Assembly: GCF_000760935.2 (NCBI RefSeq)
Contig: NZ_CP049744.1
Location: forward strand, 5,115,501 to 5,179,500
Origin: Rhodococcoides fascians A25f
GTDB lineage: Bacteria; Actinomycetota; Actinomycetes; Mycobacteriales; Mycobacteriaceae
DNA: 64,000 bases
Reading direction: 5' to 3'
Part shown: in pieces, positions 1 through 8,904 of the stretch
Layout of the letters: each line of letters begins with the position of its first letter
How positions within the stretch are numbered: position 1 is the stretch's first letter
Translations under genes and position numbers: made by a program
The notes under the pieces: generated by a model
Database searches by the model: none
The model's input: the letters and a program-made list of their open reading frames with translations, nothing else
What the model was told of the DNA's origin: nothing

Positions 1-291
1 GTCCGCCGCGGCGGAGATCGCCCTGTGCCGCATACGCAGCACGTCGCGGGACGCGAGCGCATCGGTGATGGTTCCGTCCCGCATCGTCGCGGTGCTGTTG
101 GTCCGGTTGATCCTGCGGATGAGTACTTCGAGCCGATCGAGTGCAGATCCGTACTCCAACAACAGAATCGAAGCATCCTCGGCCGGTGATTCACCGTCCT
201 GGTGGCGGGCATTCGCCAGAATCCGAATCTTCAGATGTTCGGAGCGCTTGATCAGTTCCCCTCGTTCAGCGAGGGCCTCGGCAAGCTTCAT
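1..291 (-). CDS. DIP1984-family protein, 3' end outside the window
   Basis: The leftward frame opens with MKLAEALAERGELIKRSEHL and continues to the left edge without a stop, so only the first 97 residues are present. The start, the RINRTNS segment and the following T-D-A-L-A-x-R-D-V-L stretch match what I recall of the DIP1984 (septicolysin-like) family, a small helical actinobacterial protein of unknown biochemical role that is usually about 150-160 residues. A GAGGTG ribosome binding site sits a few bases before the ATG. Nothing nearby suggests a function. The family call is fairly secure; the role is unknown. Confidence 0.75.
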   Translation of the reverse strand, partial: MKLAEALAERGELIKRSEHLKIRILANARHQDGESPAEDASILLLEYGSALDRLEVLIRRINRTNSTATMRDGTITDALASRDVLRMRHRAISAAAD

Positions 292-440
292 GATCTGCAC
301 CTCGGTGTACTGGAACCGGAGGTGGGATGACTACGGGCGCTCATGCGCCTTTCGACGTATCGAATGTGTTCATAGAACAACAAGTACTACAGTTCGTCGC
401 GATACGGAAGGTCTTGTGCGAGTGACCGATCGCCGCACCT

Positions 441-938
441 TCACCGAAGGTCCAGGAGAAGCTTTTTCAACAAGTCTGCAAGTTGGCTGCGCTCATCCGG
501 ATTCAATGACCTGAGCAGAGCTTCCTCGTTGGCCACGTGCGCGGGCAGCGCGGCATCCACTGCGGCAACTCCGTCCGGTGTCAATTGCACGATGACCACC
601 CGACGATTGGTGGGATCGATTTCCCGCTCGATCAGCCCTTTGTCGGTCAGCCGGTTCAGACGGTGCGTAACAGCGCCCGACGTCACCATCGCGCTGTCCA
701 ACAACTGTCCGACGGTAAGGCGATGCGGAGCCCCAGCGCGTCGGAGCGTCGCAATCAGATCGAATTCACCTGGCTGCAAACCGAATTCGATCAACACAGC
801 CTGCGTGCGCTTGTCCAGAACGGACGCTGCTCGGCTGATGCGGCCGATAACGGCCATAGGGCTGACATCCACATCTGGCCGCTCGGCCCGCCATTGCTCG
901 ACTATCCGGTCCACTGCGTCGAGTGCCTCGTTCGCCAT
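441..938 (-). CDS. MarR-family transcriptional regulator
   Basis: A 165-residue winged-helix regulator. The recognition region reads LLDSAMVTSGAVTHRLNRL, followed by the wing DPTNRRVVIVQLTPDG, which is typical of MarR proteins; the flanking helices would form the dimer interface. The ATG at 938 has an AGGGTGG ribosome binding site; an in-frame ATG 33 bases upstream is less well placed. It diverges from an EamA-type permease across a gap with inverted repeats of TCAAC/GTTGA type, so it probably represses itself and the permease and responds to a small effector that I cannot name. The family call is secure. Confidence 0.9.
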   Translation of the reverse strand: MANEALDAVDRIVEQWRAERPDVDVSPMAVIGRISRAASVLDKRTQAVLIEFGLQPGEFDLIATLRRAGAPHRLTVGQLLDSAMVTSGAVTHRLNRLTDKGLIEREIDPTNRRVVIVQLTPDGVAAVDAALPAHVANEEALLRSLNPDERSQLADLLKKLLLDLR

Positions 939-1002
939 CGACCAACCACCCTTCAAGACTTCAGCGCTCAATTGTTTGACATTCTGCCACGGCAGTTCTA
1001 CC

Positions 1003-1039
1003 GTTCAACACTAGATAGTTGAGCGTTAAGATGTTGAAC
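1003..1039. promoter_or_regulatory. Putative MarR operator between divergent genes
   Basis: TCAAC at 1005-1009 and GTTGA at 1018-1022 form an inverted repeat with an 8-base spacer, and a further GTTGAAC at 1033-1039 mirrors GTTCAAC at 1003-1009. The site lies between the MarR gene and the EamA gene, where a MarR dimer site is expected. A TTGACA element at 976-981 could be a -35 box. Binding is inferred from position and symmetry only. Confidence 0.45.
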
Positions 1040-1065
1040 GACACGATGCCAGAGATGAGCCAACA

Positions 1066-2070
1066 ATGCGGACACCTCGCACGCAGACACAACCAGCCGA
1101 TTCTCGACGCCTCCCGCGTGACATCGCGCCCTCGACTCTCGGATTGACGGCCGCTGCCGCGCTCGCTCCCATCCTCTGGGGCACGACCTATCTGGTGACC
1201 ACCGAACTTCTTCCTCCGGATCGGCCGATGACGGCCAGCGTCCTGCGTGCGGTGCCCGCCGGCCTACTTCTGCTGCTCGTCGCGCCAGGCATCCCTAGCA
1301 AGGGTTGGCGACTGAAGACCGCAACCCTCGGCGTATTGAACATCGGCGTGTTCTTTCCGATGCTGTTCGTGGCGGCCTACCGACTACCCGGAGGGGTCGC
1401 CGCAGTCGTCGGGTCTGCGCAACCACTCATCATCATCGCGATATCCACGGGGTTCGACTGGGGCCGCACACGCCCCGTGCAGATCGGATGGGCCCTCGTC
1501 GCCGTCGCCGGGGTCGCACTGACGGCCACATCGGGCACAATCCGACTCGACGCAATCGGTCTCGCCGCTGCAGTAGTCGGAACGGTCAGCATGGCCACCG
1601 GTGTCACTTTCACGAGACGCTGGGGCGTGCCACCCAACACCAACCCGCTCAATTCCACTACGTGGCAATTACTCGTCGGCGGCATTGTCATTTCTCCGCT
1701 GATTCCGATCGTCGACGACGGTCCATGGGCAATCGATACCGAGGCCGTAGTCGGCTATGCCTGGCTCGCAGTGATAGGCGGTGCCTTGGCCTATTCACTG
1801 TGGTTTCGCGGTGCCCGCGCTCTTCCTCCCGCCAACGTCACGCTCCTCGGCGTGCTGAGCCCTCTGACTGCGGCAGTCGTCGGATGGATCGCACTGGGAC
1901 AGAACATGACCGGACTTCAATGCCTGGGGTTCGGTATCGCACTCATCGGTTCGATAGCCGGGCAGTTCGTGCGACACGGACCCGAAGCCGATTCGGCTGG
2001 CAAGAAACACGGCTCGTCGAACCATCCTCGATACCAACTGAATTCCTTGTTCCCGTCCAGAAACAAGTAG
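1066..2070 (+). CDS. EamA-family (DMT superfamily) transporter
   Basis: A 334-residue membrane protein with about ten hydrophobic segments in two similar halves, the EamA/RhaT layout. The first segment (PILWGTTYLVTTELLPPDRP) is the usual EamA signature, and the second half ends with LSPLTAAVVGWIALGQ, which is also typical. Such proteins export metabolites or drugs; the substrate cannot be read from sequence. About 25 residues precede the first helix and about 35 polar residues follow the last. The ribosome binding site at this ATG is weak, so the exact start is uncertain. It is probably controlled by the divergent MarR gene. Confidence 0.88.
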   Translation: MRTPRTQTQPADSRRLPRDIAPSTLGLTAAAALAPILWGTTYLVTTELLPPDRPMTASVLRAVPAGLLLLLVAPGIPSKGWRLKTATLGVLNIGVFFPMLFVAAYRLPGGVAAVVGSAQPLIIIAISTGFDWGRTRPVQIGWALVAVAGVALTATSGTIRLDAIGLAAAVVGTVSMATGVTFTRRWGVPPNTNPLNSTTWQLLVGGIVISPLIPIVDDGPWAIDTEAVVGYAWLAVIGGALAYSLWFRGARALPPANVTLLGVLSPLTAAVVGWIALGQNMTGLQCLGFGIALIGSIAGQFVRHGPEADSAGKKHGSSNHPRYQLNSLFPSRNK

Positions 2071-2121
2071 TGCATCTGGATCGCGGCGTCAATTCAGGGA
2101 CTGAATCCGGTACGTTGTGAC

Positions 2122-2149
2122 GACTGATCCATAAAACGACCGGTCAGTC
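2122..2149. promoter_or_regulatory. Inverted repeat upstream of the GT87 gene
   Basis: GACTGA at 2122-2127 and TCAGTC at 2144-2149 form a 6-base inverted repeat around an AT-richer centre in the short gap between the EamA gene and the next gene. It could be an operator or a weak hairpin after the permease gene; I cannot tell which. Confidence 0.25.
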
Positions 2150-2150
2150 C

Positions 2151-3518
2151 GTGTCGCGTCCCTGGTCACAGCCACAACGTTCTATCGTGTCTTTCATGAC
2201 GTCGTCCAGCTACATGCCGTTACGAACCGAAACTGGATCGCGTACGCATGCTGGGCAAGAGTCGTTCGTCGAAGGCACACGCGCGCAGTCCGTTCCGATT
2301 CAACCTGGACAGAACACGCCGGATCGCTTCGGTCCTCGATGGCTGGCGGGATCGACCCTTGCAGCGTGCATCGCCATCGCAGCACATGCGTACTTCCTGG
2401 GATGGAAAGTGCCGTTCGGCCTCTTCGGCAACGGAATAGACACCATCGTCTACCGACACGGCGGCGAGGTGGTCCTGAAAGGTCAGCCGCTGTACGAGTT
2501 CGCACTGTTCGATGTCGGATTGCCCTTCACCTACCCGCCGTTCGCGGCATTGGTCTTCACCCCGCTCGCGCTGCTCACCGTGACGACTGCCGTGACACTG
2601 CTGCAGGCGATCAATGTGCTGCTGGTCTACGCGACGGTAGTCCTGAGCTGGCGGGCGCTCGGATATCGAAGCGTCGGAATGTATCTGGTCAGCGCGCCGA
2701 TGGCGATCGCGTTCACCTGGCTCGAGCCCGTGCGCATGACCATCTGGCTCGGGCAGATCAACCTGCTGCTGCTCGTCTTGGTTCTGTGCGATCTCAGCCG
2801 AGGCGAGGGCAGTCGTCTCCGCGGTGTCGGTGTGGGAATTGCTGCGGGGCTCAAGCTGACTCCCGCGTTCTTCGTCCTCTATCTGCTGGCCGTCAGACAG
2901 TGGCGTACGGCGCTCACCGCGGGTGCCGCCTTCATGGTCACCGTTGCAGCAGGATTTCTGATCATCCCTTCCGATTCGTGGAAGTTCTGGACCGCGACGA
3001 TGGTCGACTCCGAACGGATCGGCGCACTCGCGTCACCGGCGAATCAGTCGATCCACGGAGCCCTGGCTCGTCTGTGGCCGGGTCACACACCGCCGTTCAT
3101 GGTCTGGTTTGTCATTGCTGCCGCCGTTGCCTTCCTCGCTCTCTGGACAGCTGCACGCGCGCACAAAGCAGGTAAGACGTTGCTGGCATTGGTGATCTGC
3201 GGCCTCGCGACGCCGATGGTGTCTCCTTTCGCATGGGGTCACCACTGGGTGTGGTGCATACCGTTGGCCATCGTCGCCATCGACTACGCCATTCGCCGTC
3301 GCACTTGGTGGAGCTGGCTGGCACCGGTAGCGGTCACCGCACCGATGATCGCCTGGTACTTCACCGACTACCGCGGAATCAAAGCAATCGGAATCTTCAT
3401 GTTCGAGGGATCACCCGCTTTCGAGGCTGCCGTTCAATTCACCTACCCAGCAGTCTTTCTGGCCATGATCGCCGTCACCCTGATCTCATCGTTCCACCAC
3501 GGCAAGATGAACAGGTGA
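2151..3518 (+). CDS. GT87-family polyprenyl-phosphate mannosyltransferase-like membrane protein
   Basis: A 455-residue polytopic protein with roughly ten membrane segments. After a polar start (about 65 residues), the first helix is followed by GNGIDTIVYRHGG and later LPFTYPPFAAL, the acidic loop and YPP motif of GT87 (DUF2029) enzymes such as mycobacterial PimE, which transfer mannose from polyprenyl-phosphate-mannose on the outer face of the membrane. The annotated GTG lacks a clear ribosome binding site, and ATGs at 2196 and 2214 are alternatives. The stop overlaps the next gene by four bases (GTGA), so the two are translationally coupled. Acceptor unknown. Confidence 0.8.
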   Translation: MSRPWSQPQRSIVSFMTSSSYMPLRTETGSRTHAGQESFVEGTRAQSVPIQPGQNTPDRFGPRWLAGSTLAACIAIAAHAYFLGWKVPFGLFGNGIDTIVYRHGGEVVLKGQPLYEFALFDVGLPFTYPPFAALVFTPLALLTVTTAVTLLQAINVLLVYATVVLSWRALGYRSVGMYLVSAPMAIAFTWLEPVRMTIWLGQINLLLLVLVLCDLSRGEGSRLRGVGVGIAAGLKLTPAFFVLYLLAVRQWRTALTAGAAFMVTVAAGFLIIPSDSWKFWTATMVDSERIGALASPANQSIHGALARLWPGHTPPFMVWFVIAAAVAFLALWTAARAHKAGKTLLALVICGLATPMVSPFAWGHHWVWCIPLAIVAIDYAIRRRTWWSWLAPVAVTAPMIAWYFTDYRGIKAIGIFMFEGSPAFEAAVQFTYPAVFLAMIAVTLISSFHHGKMNR

Positions 3519-4273
3519 CCGTCACCGTTTCCGTTCTCGCCGATCGTCCTGATCTCGTAGAACCACTGTGGAACATGGACTCGTCGTGGCCGACGTTCAT
3601 GACCAAAGATCCGATCGGTTCGATGTATTTCGATCCCGCCATCTTCGAGCTGTTCGCCGACTACGTCCTCGTGTGTCAGGACGAGGCAGGTGCCGTGGTC
3701 GGTAAGGCCGTGTCCATACCGTTCCATTTGCCCGACGCCGCCGCGCTTCCTACCGACGGCTGGGACGGCGCGATCAGACGCGGCATCTCCACCCGACTCA
3801 CTGGTGAGACCGCCAATGTTGTGTCGGCGCTCGAAATTTCCCTGACTTCGAGCTCCCAGGGACGAAACCTGTCGATGACCCTGCTGGCTGCTCTTCGGGA
3901 CAACGCCGGACGACTGGGGTTCAGCGAACTCGTGGCTCCGCTCCGCCCCAACGGCAGAACCGATCTCGATGAGCCGATCGCGTCGTACATCCACCGAACT
4001 CGGCCGGACTGCTTGCCGGTCGACCCGTGGCTGCGCGTCCACGTCCGTGCCGGCGGTCGCATCGACAGTGTTGCGCCGCGGTCGATGGTTGTGCCAGGAA
4101 CACTCGGCGAGTGGCGGGAGTGGACGGGTCTGCCATTCGACCGATCTGGGCCGGTGCACGTGCCGGGGGCACTGGTACCGGTAATAGCCGACGTGGAGCA
4201 GGGGACGGCCGTGTACACCGAACCGAATGTGTGGGTGCGGCATCCGACCGGTACGCAAAGCGATGCTGAGTAG
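3515..4273 (+). CDS. GNAT-like acyltransferase
   Basis: A 252-residue protein starting at the GTG that overlaps the GT87 stop codon. The segment SSSQGRNLSMTLLAALRDNA resembles the acetyl-CoA-binding motif A of GNAT enzymes (Q/R-x-x-G-x-G/S followed by a helix), and the preceding VSALEISLTS strand fits. The final third (GALVPVIADVEQGTAVYTEP) resembles the C-terminus of an actinobacterial GNAT-like family I have seen without an assigned substrate. Coupling to the glycosyltransferase suggests work in the same envelope pathway, but this is inference. A longer open frame upstream is only the overlap with the GT87 gene. Confidence 0.65.
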   Translation: MTVTVSVLADRPDLVEPLWNMDSSWPTFMTKDPIGSMYFDPAIFELFADYVLVCQDEAGAVVGKAVSIPFHLPDAAALPTDGWDGAIRRGISTRLTGETANVVSALEISLTSSSQGRNLSMTLLAALRDNAGRLGFSELVAPLRPNGRTDLDEPIASYIHRTRPDCLPVDPWLRVHVRAGGRIDSVAPRSMVVPGTLGEWREWTGLPFDRSGPVHVPGALVPVIADVEQGTAVYTEPNVWVRHPTGTQSDAE

Positions 4274-4281
4274 CCTGAAGT

Positions 4282-5307
4282 ATGCGTAGATCCGCTCGGG
4301 CGATTCTAGTGATCGCCCTGTGCGGACTGCTGACATCTTGTGGCCACATACTGCCGTTCGTCGGAATCGAGACCGAGTCGTACCGACCACCCACAGCAAG
4401 CACCACGCGGACTCCGAACTGTATGGCCGAGGACATCGTTGCCGCACTGGGCGGCTCTGCGTCGTGGGATCCGAACGTCACTGTCGATGCCCCTACGCCT
4501 GGCTATCCCCCGCGATATTTCGAGCCGGTCGAAGTGCTCAGATGCGAACGGGCGCTCAGCACCGATAACGTTCTGACGTTGGATTCGGCGCGTCTCCGCG
4601 GGGACGTCGACGCCGCGATGGGCGCGTTTGCAGTCCCCTCGAAACGTTTCGCGAGCGGCATCACAGCGAGCTGTGCATACGAGGTCCGAGCACCCGCCGG
4701 ACTGTGGTTCGTCGACGCATCGGGTCGAGCGTTTCGCCCTGCCTGGCCTGCCGAACCGTGCGGGCTACGAGACGAACCGCTGCGTGTGTTGAACGACCTG
4801 GACGAAGTCTCTCGATCCGTCTATCCCACCGGATACGACCACGACTACGCGACCTTGTGTTCGGGCCCAGCTACGACCGGGGAATTTTACGAGACCTCCG
4901 ACGCTCACGTCGCTAGTGCAGTCGAGCGTCAACGCGCAGGCGATCTTATGGTTCCTCCTGCTTTGGTTGCACCCACAGACGATGTCGGATTTCTGCAGAT
5001 CTGCACGTACCCGGTGTTCGACCGCTCCTCTGCCCTGCCGACCGAGTACGGGACCGTCCCTGGAACGTCCTTCACCCTCGACCGGCCGGACAGCATCGAA
5101 TTGCTCGGCTACATCGCCGACGCACCCGTCGCGCAGCCATGCTCGACTCCGGCTACACGGTTCGCCTGGGCCGACCTGCGTCGGCCCGATGGTTCCGGAA
5201 CTGCCCGCATCACAGTCGAATTGGACGGGTGTCGACGCGTCGCAGGATTGGGGTTCCTCCGAGAATTACCACTCGAGGCATACGACGTCCTCGCCCGAGA
5301 TCGGTAA
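4282..5307 (+). CDS. Secreted lipoprotein of unknown function
   Basis: A 341-residue protein with a lipoprotein signal peptide: basic start, hydrophobic core, then LTSC with Cys20 as the likely lipidated residue. The mature part has several cysteines (CMAED, LRCERAL, SCAYE, EPCG, TLCSG, QICTY, QPCST, DGCRR), suggesting multiple disulphides outside the cell. It begins 8 bases after the GNAT-like gene and is likely in the same operon as the GT87 gene, so it may be an envelope protein. I recognise no family. Confidence 0.75.
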   Translation: MRRSARAILVIALCGLLTSCGHILPFVGIETESYRPPTASTTRTPNCMAEDIVAALGGSASWDPNVTVDAPTPGYPPRYFEPVEVLRCERALSTDNVLTLDSARLRGDVDAAMGAFAVPSKRFASGITASCAYEVRAPAGLWFVDASGRAFRPAWPAEPCGLRDEPLRVLNDLDEVSRSVYPTGYDHDYATLCSGPATTGEFYETSDAHVASAVERQRAGDLMVPPALVAPTDDVGFLQICTYPVFDRSSALPTEYGTVPGTSFTLDRPDSIELLGYIADAPVAQPCSTPATRFAWADLRRPDGSGTARITVELDGCRRVAGLGFLRELPLEAYDVLARDR

Positions 5308-5364
5308 CGATCCAAATCGGAGATGCTGCGCGGGTCAGTGAACCGGCGGCGGACAGCGACGGCC

Positions 5365-6816
5365 CTACCCTCCGAATCCTCGGAACACTCCGTCGTCGTC
5401 TGTGTTCTCGGAGAAGTCCTCGAAATCCATGTTCGCGATGGACAGATTGTTCTCGATCGACGCGATCTCGGACAGAACTACTCGGAATGACTGTCCAGGT
5501 TGATGACCCGACTCTTCGGGTCCGGTGTCGACTACCACGATCGGGCTCTCGGGATCGGTGATCGTCTGGTGGTCCGCGAGAAAGACGTAATAGATGGGGC
5601 TCTCACCGATCGACGCCAGAAGGGCATCGATCGTCAGACCGTCGTACCGCTCATTATCGATGCACGTCAGGTTGACATAGAAGTCCGTCTCGTCCCCGCT
5701 ACCGGGTGCCGTAACGGACGCCACCAGCTCGCGCCATGCGATGTCGTCGCTGAAGTCCGTGCGTATCAGCAGTGAGATGCCTCCCTGGTCGTCGAGGTAG
5801 TCGTCCAGCGTGCGGTCGGTGCCGATCACCGCATCCAGTTCCGACCGGCGTCGCTCATCTTCGTCCCGCTCCAGGGTTTGTCGGATTTGATCGACCGAGC
5901 TACTCGGTGGATCTGGCGTCTCGATGGATGCGATGATGCGCTCGCAGTCCTCGGGCGACATGGACGTGAACCCCCGAATCTCGTAGGTCCACGGCCCGTT
6001 GTCCGCCCGATACACGGCCGGCATGTTCTGAACGGACCAATCCAATTGCGGTTCACCGAGTTCGGTGATCCACTGACGAAGCAGCATCTGTACGAACTGA
6101 CCTGTGACGTGCAGATCGAGTGCGCCGGTACGCACGTCTCCGCTCTGTGGTTGGTTGGTAATCCGCATGGGGAGCCAGGTGATGACCGGTTGAGGCATGC
6201 CAGCCAATTCACGGAGTTCAGCCTCGCGCTTTGCTTGCCCTGTTGGAACAGCCTCGTCGGCCTGTTCACGGATCGGACCGGACCACACGAAGATCGACGG
6301 ATCGAAATCCTCGTCCAGAACCGGGTTCGCCAGCTCGAACCAGGCCGAATCACGTCTCCATGACAGGGCGATGCCCAGGACTGCGTCGATAACGTACGTG
6401 TCTTCCTGTCCGTTGGAGGGATCATGAATCTTGACCTCCCAACCCACACGGCCACGAACTTCCACTCGACGAGGTGCAGTGATCGCCTCAACCGATTCTC
6501 GCCCGGAATGCGCCTCCACGTGAGGCCACCGCGCGTACGCGTGCAACAGCCGTCCCGGACCGCCGCCCATGGTCGACATCATCCGGTGCGGTGACTTTTC
6601 GGAATGCACCATCACGCCGTCGTCTGCGACGCGATATTGGTCGGAGTCGTTCTCGACGAACGTGACCTCACCCGAAAGTTTTTCGTGTCGCCACAGCGAT
6701 TTCGGCGTATGCCACACTCTCAGCGAGTAATCGCCTGGTCCGTAAATTTCTGCACGAACGGACCTGCCCATCGTGCTGTAGCTGAGTCCCCGAACCTGTG
6801 GCCACGTCATCGACAT
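5365..6816 (-). CDS. DUF6924-domain protein with a LolA-like N-terminal half
   Basis: A 483-residue cytoplasmic-looking protein without a signal peptide. The last ~140 residues (from TLDDYLDDQGGISLLIRTDF) match the DUF6924 pattern as I remember it: an LxxxIRTDFSDDxxW start, a V-N-L-x-C-I-D-N core and a V-V-V-D-T segment. The first ~190 residues (RVWHTPKSLWRHEKL, GWEVKIHDP, then YVIDAVLGIALSW) look like the curved sheet of LolA/RseB-type proteins, though that is a fold impression only. Function unknown. It follows the alpha/beta-hydrolase gene by 37 bases and may share its transcript. Confidence 0.7.
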   Translation of the reverse strand: MSMTWPQVRGLSYSTMGRSVRAEIYGPGDYSLRVWHTPKSLWRHEKLSGEVTFVENDSDQYRVADDGVMVHSEKSPHRMMSTMGGGPGRLLHAYARWPHVEAHSGRESVEAITAPRRVEVRGRVGWEVKIHDPSNGQEDTYVIDAVLGIALSWRRDSAWFELANPVLDEDFDPSIFVWSGPIREQADEAVPTGQAKREAELRELAGMPQPVITWLPMRITNQPQSGDVRTGALDLHVTGQFVQMLLRQWITELGEPQLDWSVQNMPAVYRADNGPWTYEIRGFTSMSPEDCERIIASIETPDPPSSSVDQIRQTLERDEDERRRSELDAVIGTDRTLDDYLDDQGGISLLIRTDFSDDIAWRELVASVTAPGSGDETDFYVNLTCIDNERYDGLTIDALLASIGESPIYYVFLADHQTITDPESPIVVVDTGPEESGHQPGQSFRVVLSEIASIENNLSIANMDFEDFSENTDDDGVFRGFGG

Positions 6817-6853
6817 GATCGCAAACCTTACAGTCGCACCCCGCCGAAAGGAG

Positions 6854-7585
6854 CTACTTCAGGTGCCGGTCGAAGAATCGGTTTGCATCATCGCTTTCGA
6901 AGTACGGGACACCGGTATGCCCACCCATATTGGCGTGCAACGTTTTTTGGGTCGAGCCGAAAGCGTCGAACAAATTCAACGCCATGTTCCTGTCGTTTCC
7001 TTCGTCGTCCCATTGCAGAAGAACCTGCAGCGGAACGCTCACCTGCTTCGCCTCGTCGAAGGTGGCGCGGGGGACATAGCTACCGGCGAACAGCAGCGCA
7101 GCCGCGACTCGTGGCTCAACGGCGGCGAGTCGAACACCGATGGCCATCACACCTCCCGAATAGCCGACAGGTCCAATAACTTCCGGAGCAGTGAGCAACG
7201 AATCGAGAGCAGCCTGCAACTCAGGTACCGCCTGCTCGACCAGCGGAAGGACGAGTCGATCGATGATGTCGTCGGTGACCGGTTCGCCGGCTCCGACTGC
7301 TCGGCGCAGATCTGCTCGCGCCTGCTCGGCGACGACAGATCGCGGACGCATCCCGCTGCCCGGTAGTTCGAGGGTTGCTGCGGCGTAACCTGCGGTCACC
7401 GCGTGTCGCGCCCGTGCGGCAAGACGCGAATACATCATATCGAGACCACCGGGATGGCCGACGAGAATCAAAGGTGTTGGAACAGTGTGGAATACCGGAG
7501 TCCACAGGATCCCGGGAATGTCGCCGAGTGTGAACTTGCGTTCGAGAACGTGATCATCGAGACGTTGTTCGGACGTGAAGTGCAT
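6854..7585 (-). CDS. Alpha/beta-hydrolase (dienelactone-hydrolase-like)
   Basis: A 243-residue serine hydrolase. The nucleophile elbow is GYSGG with Ser143; a likely acid is Asp193 in LLQWDDEG and the likely base His223 in GGHTGVPY. LVGHPGGLD near residue 45 would form the oxyanion loop. The arrangement fits the DLH-like branch of the superfamily and the size is normal. The substrate is unknown. It is the first gene of a leftward pair with the DUF6924 gene. Confidence 0.82.
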   Translation of the reverse strand: MHFTSEQRLDDHVLERKFTLGDIPGILWTPVFHTVPTPLILVGHPGGLDMMYSRLAARARHAVTAGYAAATLELPGSGMRPRSVVAEQARADLRRAVGAGEPVTDDIIDRLVLPLVEQAVPELQAALDSLLTAPEVIGPVGYSGGVMAIGVRLAAVEPRVAAALLFAGSYVPRATFDEAKQVSVPLQVLLQWDDEGNDRNMALNLFDAFGSTQKTLHANMGGHTGVPYFESDDANRFFDRHLK

Positions 7586-7854
7586 GGTCGTGCCTTTCGG
7601 GAGAGCTGATCAACGGCGCTCCCGGACCGACCTGCTGTCAGATCGTGTCACTCCGAAGGAGCACCCATATCGGTACTGCGTTCACGGTTACCGCCTCCTT
7701 CGTCTCGTACGTCGCACAGAAGGTAGCAGGGGACAACGCACTCGGCCAGCGAATACTTTTCGCCCGGGCCGTGCTCTTCCACTGTCGAATTCACGATTCT
7801 CCCGCTACGATCCTCGATACAACAGACCGGATGGTCTCGAGCGTGGAGGATCGA

Positions 7855-8232
7855 ATGCCGTACGTCGGTTTGCTGGTGATGCTGCTGTGGGTGTTCTGCC
7901 TGATCGACGTGATCACTGCCGATGACGGCGGGGTCCGGTATCTCCCCAAGATCGTCTGGCTGCTGCTCGTGGTGTTTCTACCGTTTGCAGGATCGCTGGC
8001 CTGGCTGTTCGCGGGACGCCCGGTTGGGGGTGGAATCTGGGGAGGTCCAGGCGGCGGCTCCGGCTACCGGAGGGCAACCAACTCCGAGTTCCCGGAATAC
8101 GAGACGCGGCCCGGGCGACAAGCTGCACAGAATCCTGAAGCCGACGCCGAGTTTCTGCGTCGCTGCCGAGAACGGGCCGAAGAACAGCGTCGCATCGAGC
8201 GTGAGCGTCGCAACCGCGATCTCGGGTTCTGA
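7855..8232 (+). CDS. PLDc_N-domain small membrane protein
   Basis: A 125-residue protein with two hydrophobic helices separated by DVITADDGGVRYLPKIVW, the layout of the phospholipase-D-nuclease N-terminal (PLDc_N) domain, here without any catalytic domain. A glycine-rich linker (GGGIWGGPGGGSG) leads to a charged Arg/Glu tail rich in RRCRERAEEQRRIERERR, probably helical and cytoplasmic. GTGGAGGA at 7843-7850 is an excellent ribosome binding site for the ATG at 7855, which is why the longer upstream frame is rejected. Stand-alone PLDc_N proteins are common in actinobacteria; function unknown. Confidence 0.85.
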   Translation: MPYVGLLVMLLWVFCLIDVITADDGGVRYLPKIVWLLLVVFLPFAGSLAWLFAGRPVGGGIWGGPGGGSGYRRATNSEFPEYETRPGRQAAQNPEADAEFLRRCRERAEEQRRIERERRNRDLGF

Positions 8233-8258
8233 GCCGTTTCCACACCCCACCTGAGCGA

Positions 8259-8819
8259 TCAGCGAGTGTGAGGGGTCCGCAACCCGTCGAGAACAATTTC
8301 CAGTAGATGGCGTGCACGCTGGTCCCATTCACCGGCGTCGAGACGGGTGAGATACCCGATGAGCAGGATGACATCGCGCGCGTCGACGTCGGGCCGGATG
8401 GACCCGTCGGTCTGACCGGCGTCGAGCAAGACCGTGACCGCATCACCGATCGGCCCCAGACTGTGCGCCGACAAGCCCTGCCACACAGCATCTTCGACGG
8501 CAGCCAAGACTCCACGCTTGATCTCGGCATACTCGGCGACGCGGGCAAACCACAGACGAAGCGCGTCGATCGGCGGGTGGTCGGCAAGCAGCCTCGGGGC
8601 GGCCGCGACCAACTCCTCGACGTCACTCCGATAGACCTCCGACAGCAACGCCTCTCGGGTGGGGAAGTGTCGATACAACGTTCCTTGCCCCACGCCTGCA
8701 CTCTTGGCGACCGCATTGAGCTTGAAATCGTCGGACTCGGCAATGATCCTTCGGGCCGCAGCGATGAGCCGCGATCGATTGTCGACCGCATCGGCGCGAC
8801 GTACTTCCTCGCTGTTCAC
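8259..8819 (-). CDS. TetR-family repressor, divergent from an SDR gene
   Basis: A 186-residue regulator. The N-terminal helix-turn-helix is LNAVAKSAGVGQGTLYRHFPTREALLSEVY, a canonical TetR DNA-binding region; the rest is the helical ligand and dimer domain. The start is the GTG at 8819, preceded by GGGGATGGAG; the frame extends upstream into the operator region, which is unlikely to be coding. Two near-identical palindromes lie between it and the divergent dehydrogenase gene, so it very likely represses both. The ligand may be a substrate of that enzyme. Confidence 0.9.
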   Translation of the reverse strand: MNSEEVRRADAVDNRSRLIAAARRIIAESDDFKLNAVAKSAGVGQGTLYRHFPTREALLSEVYRSDVEELVAAAPRLLADHPPIDALRLWFARVAEYAEIKRGVLAAVEDAVWQGLSAHSLGPIGDAVTVLLDAGQTDGSIRPDVDARDVILLIGYLTRLDAGEWDQRARHLLEIVLDGLRTPHTR

Positions 8820-8838
8820 GAAACTCCATCCCCTAAGT

Positions 8839-8882
8839 GGACACCTGTCCGGTACGCTTCGAGAGCAAGCGGACACGTGTCC
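8839..8882. promoter_or_regulatory. Pair of TetR operators
   Basis: GGACACCTGTCC at 8839-8850 and the perfect palindrome GGACACGTGTCC at 8871-8882 lie 32 bases apart, about three helical turns, in the 85-base gap between the TetR and SDR genes. The two differ at one central base. The arrangement is what a TetR repressor acting on two divergent promoters would use. Confidence 0.8.
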
Positions 8883-8904
8883 ATTTTAACCGAAAGGTCT
8901 CGAC

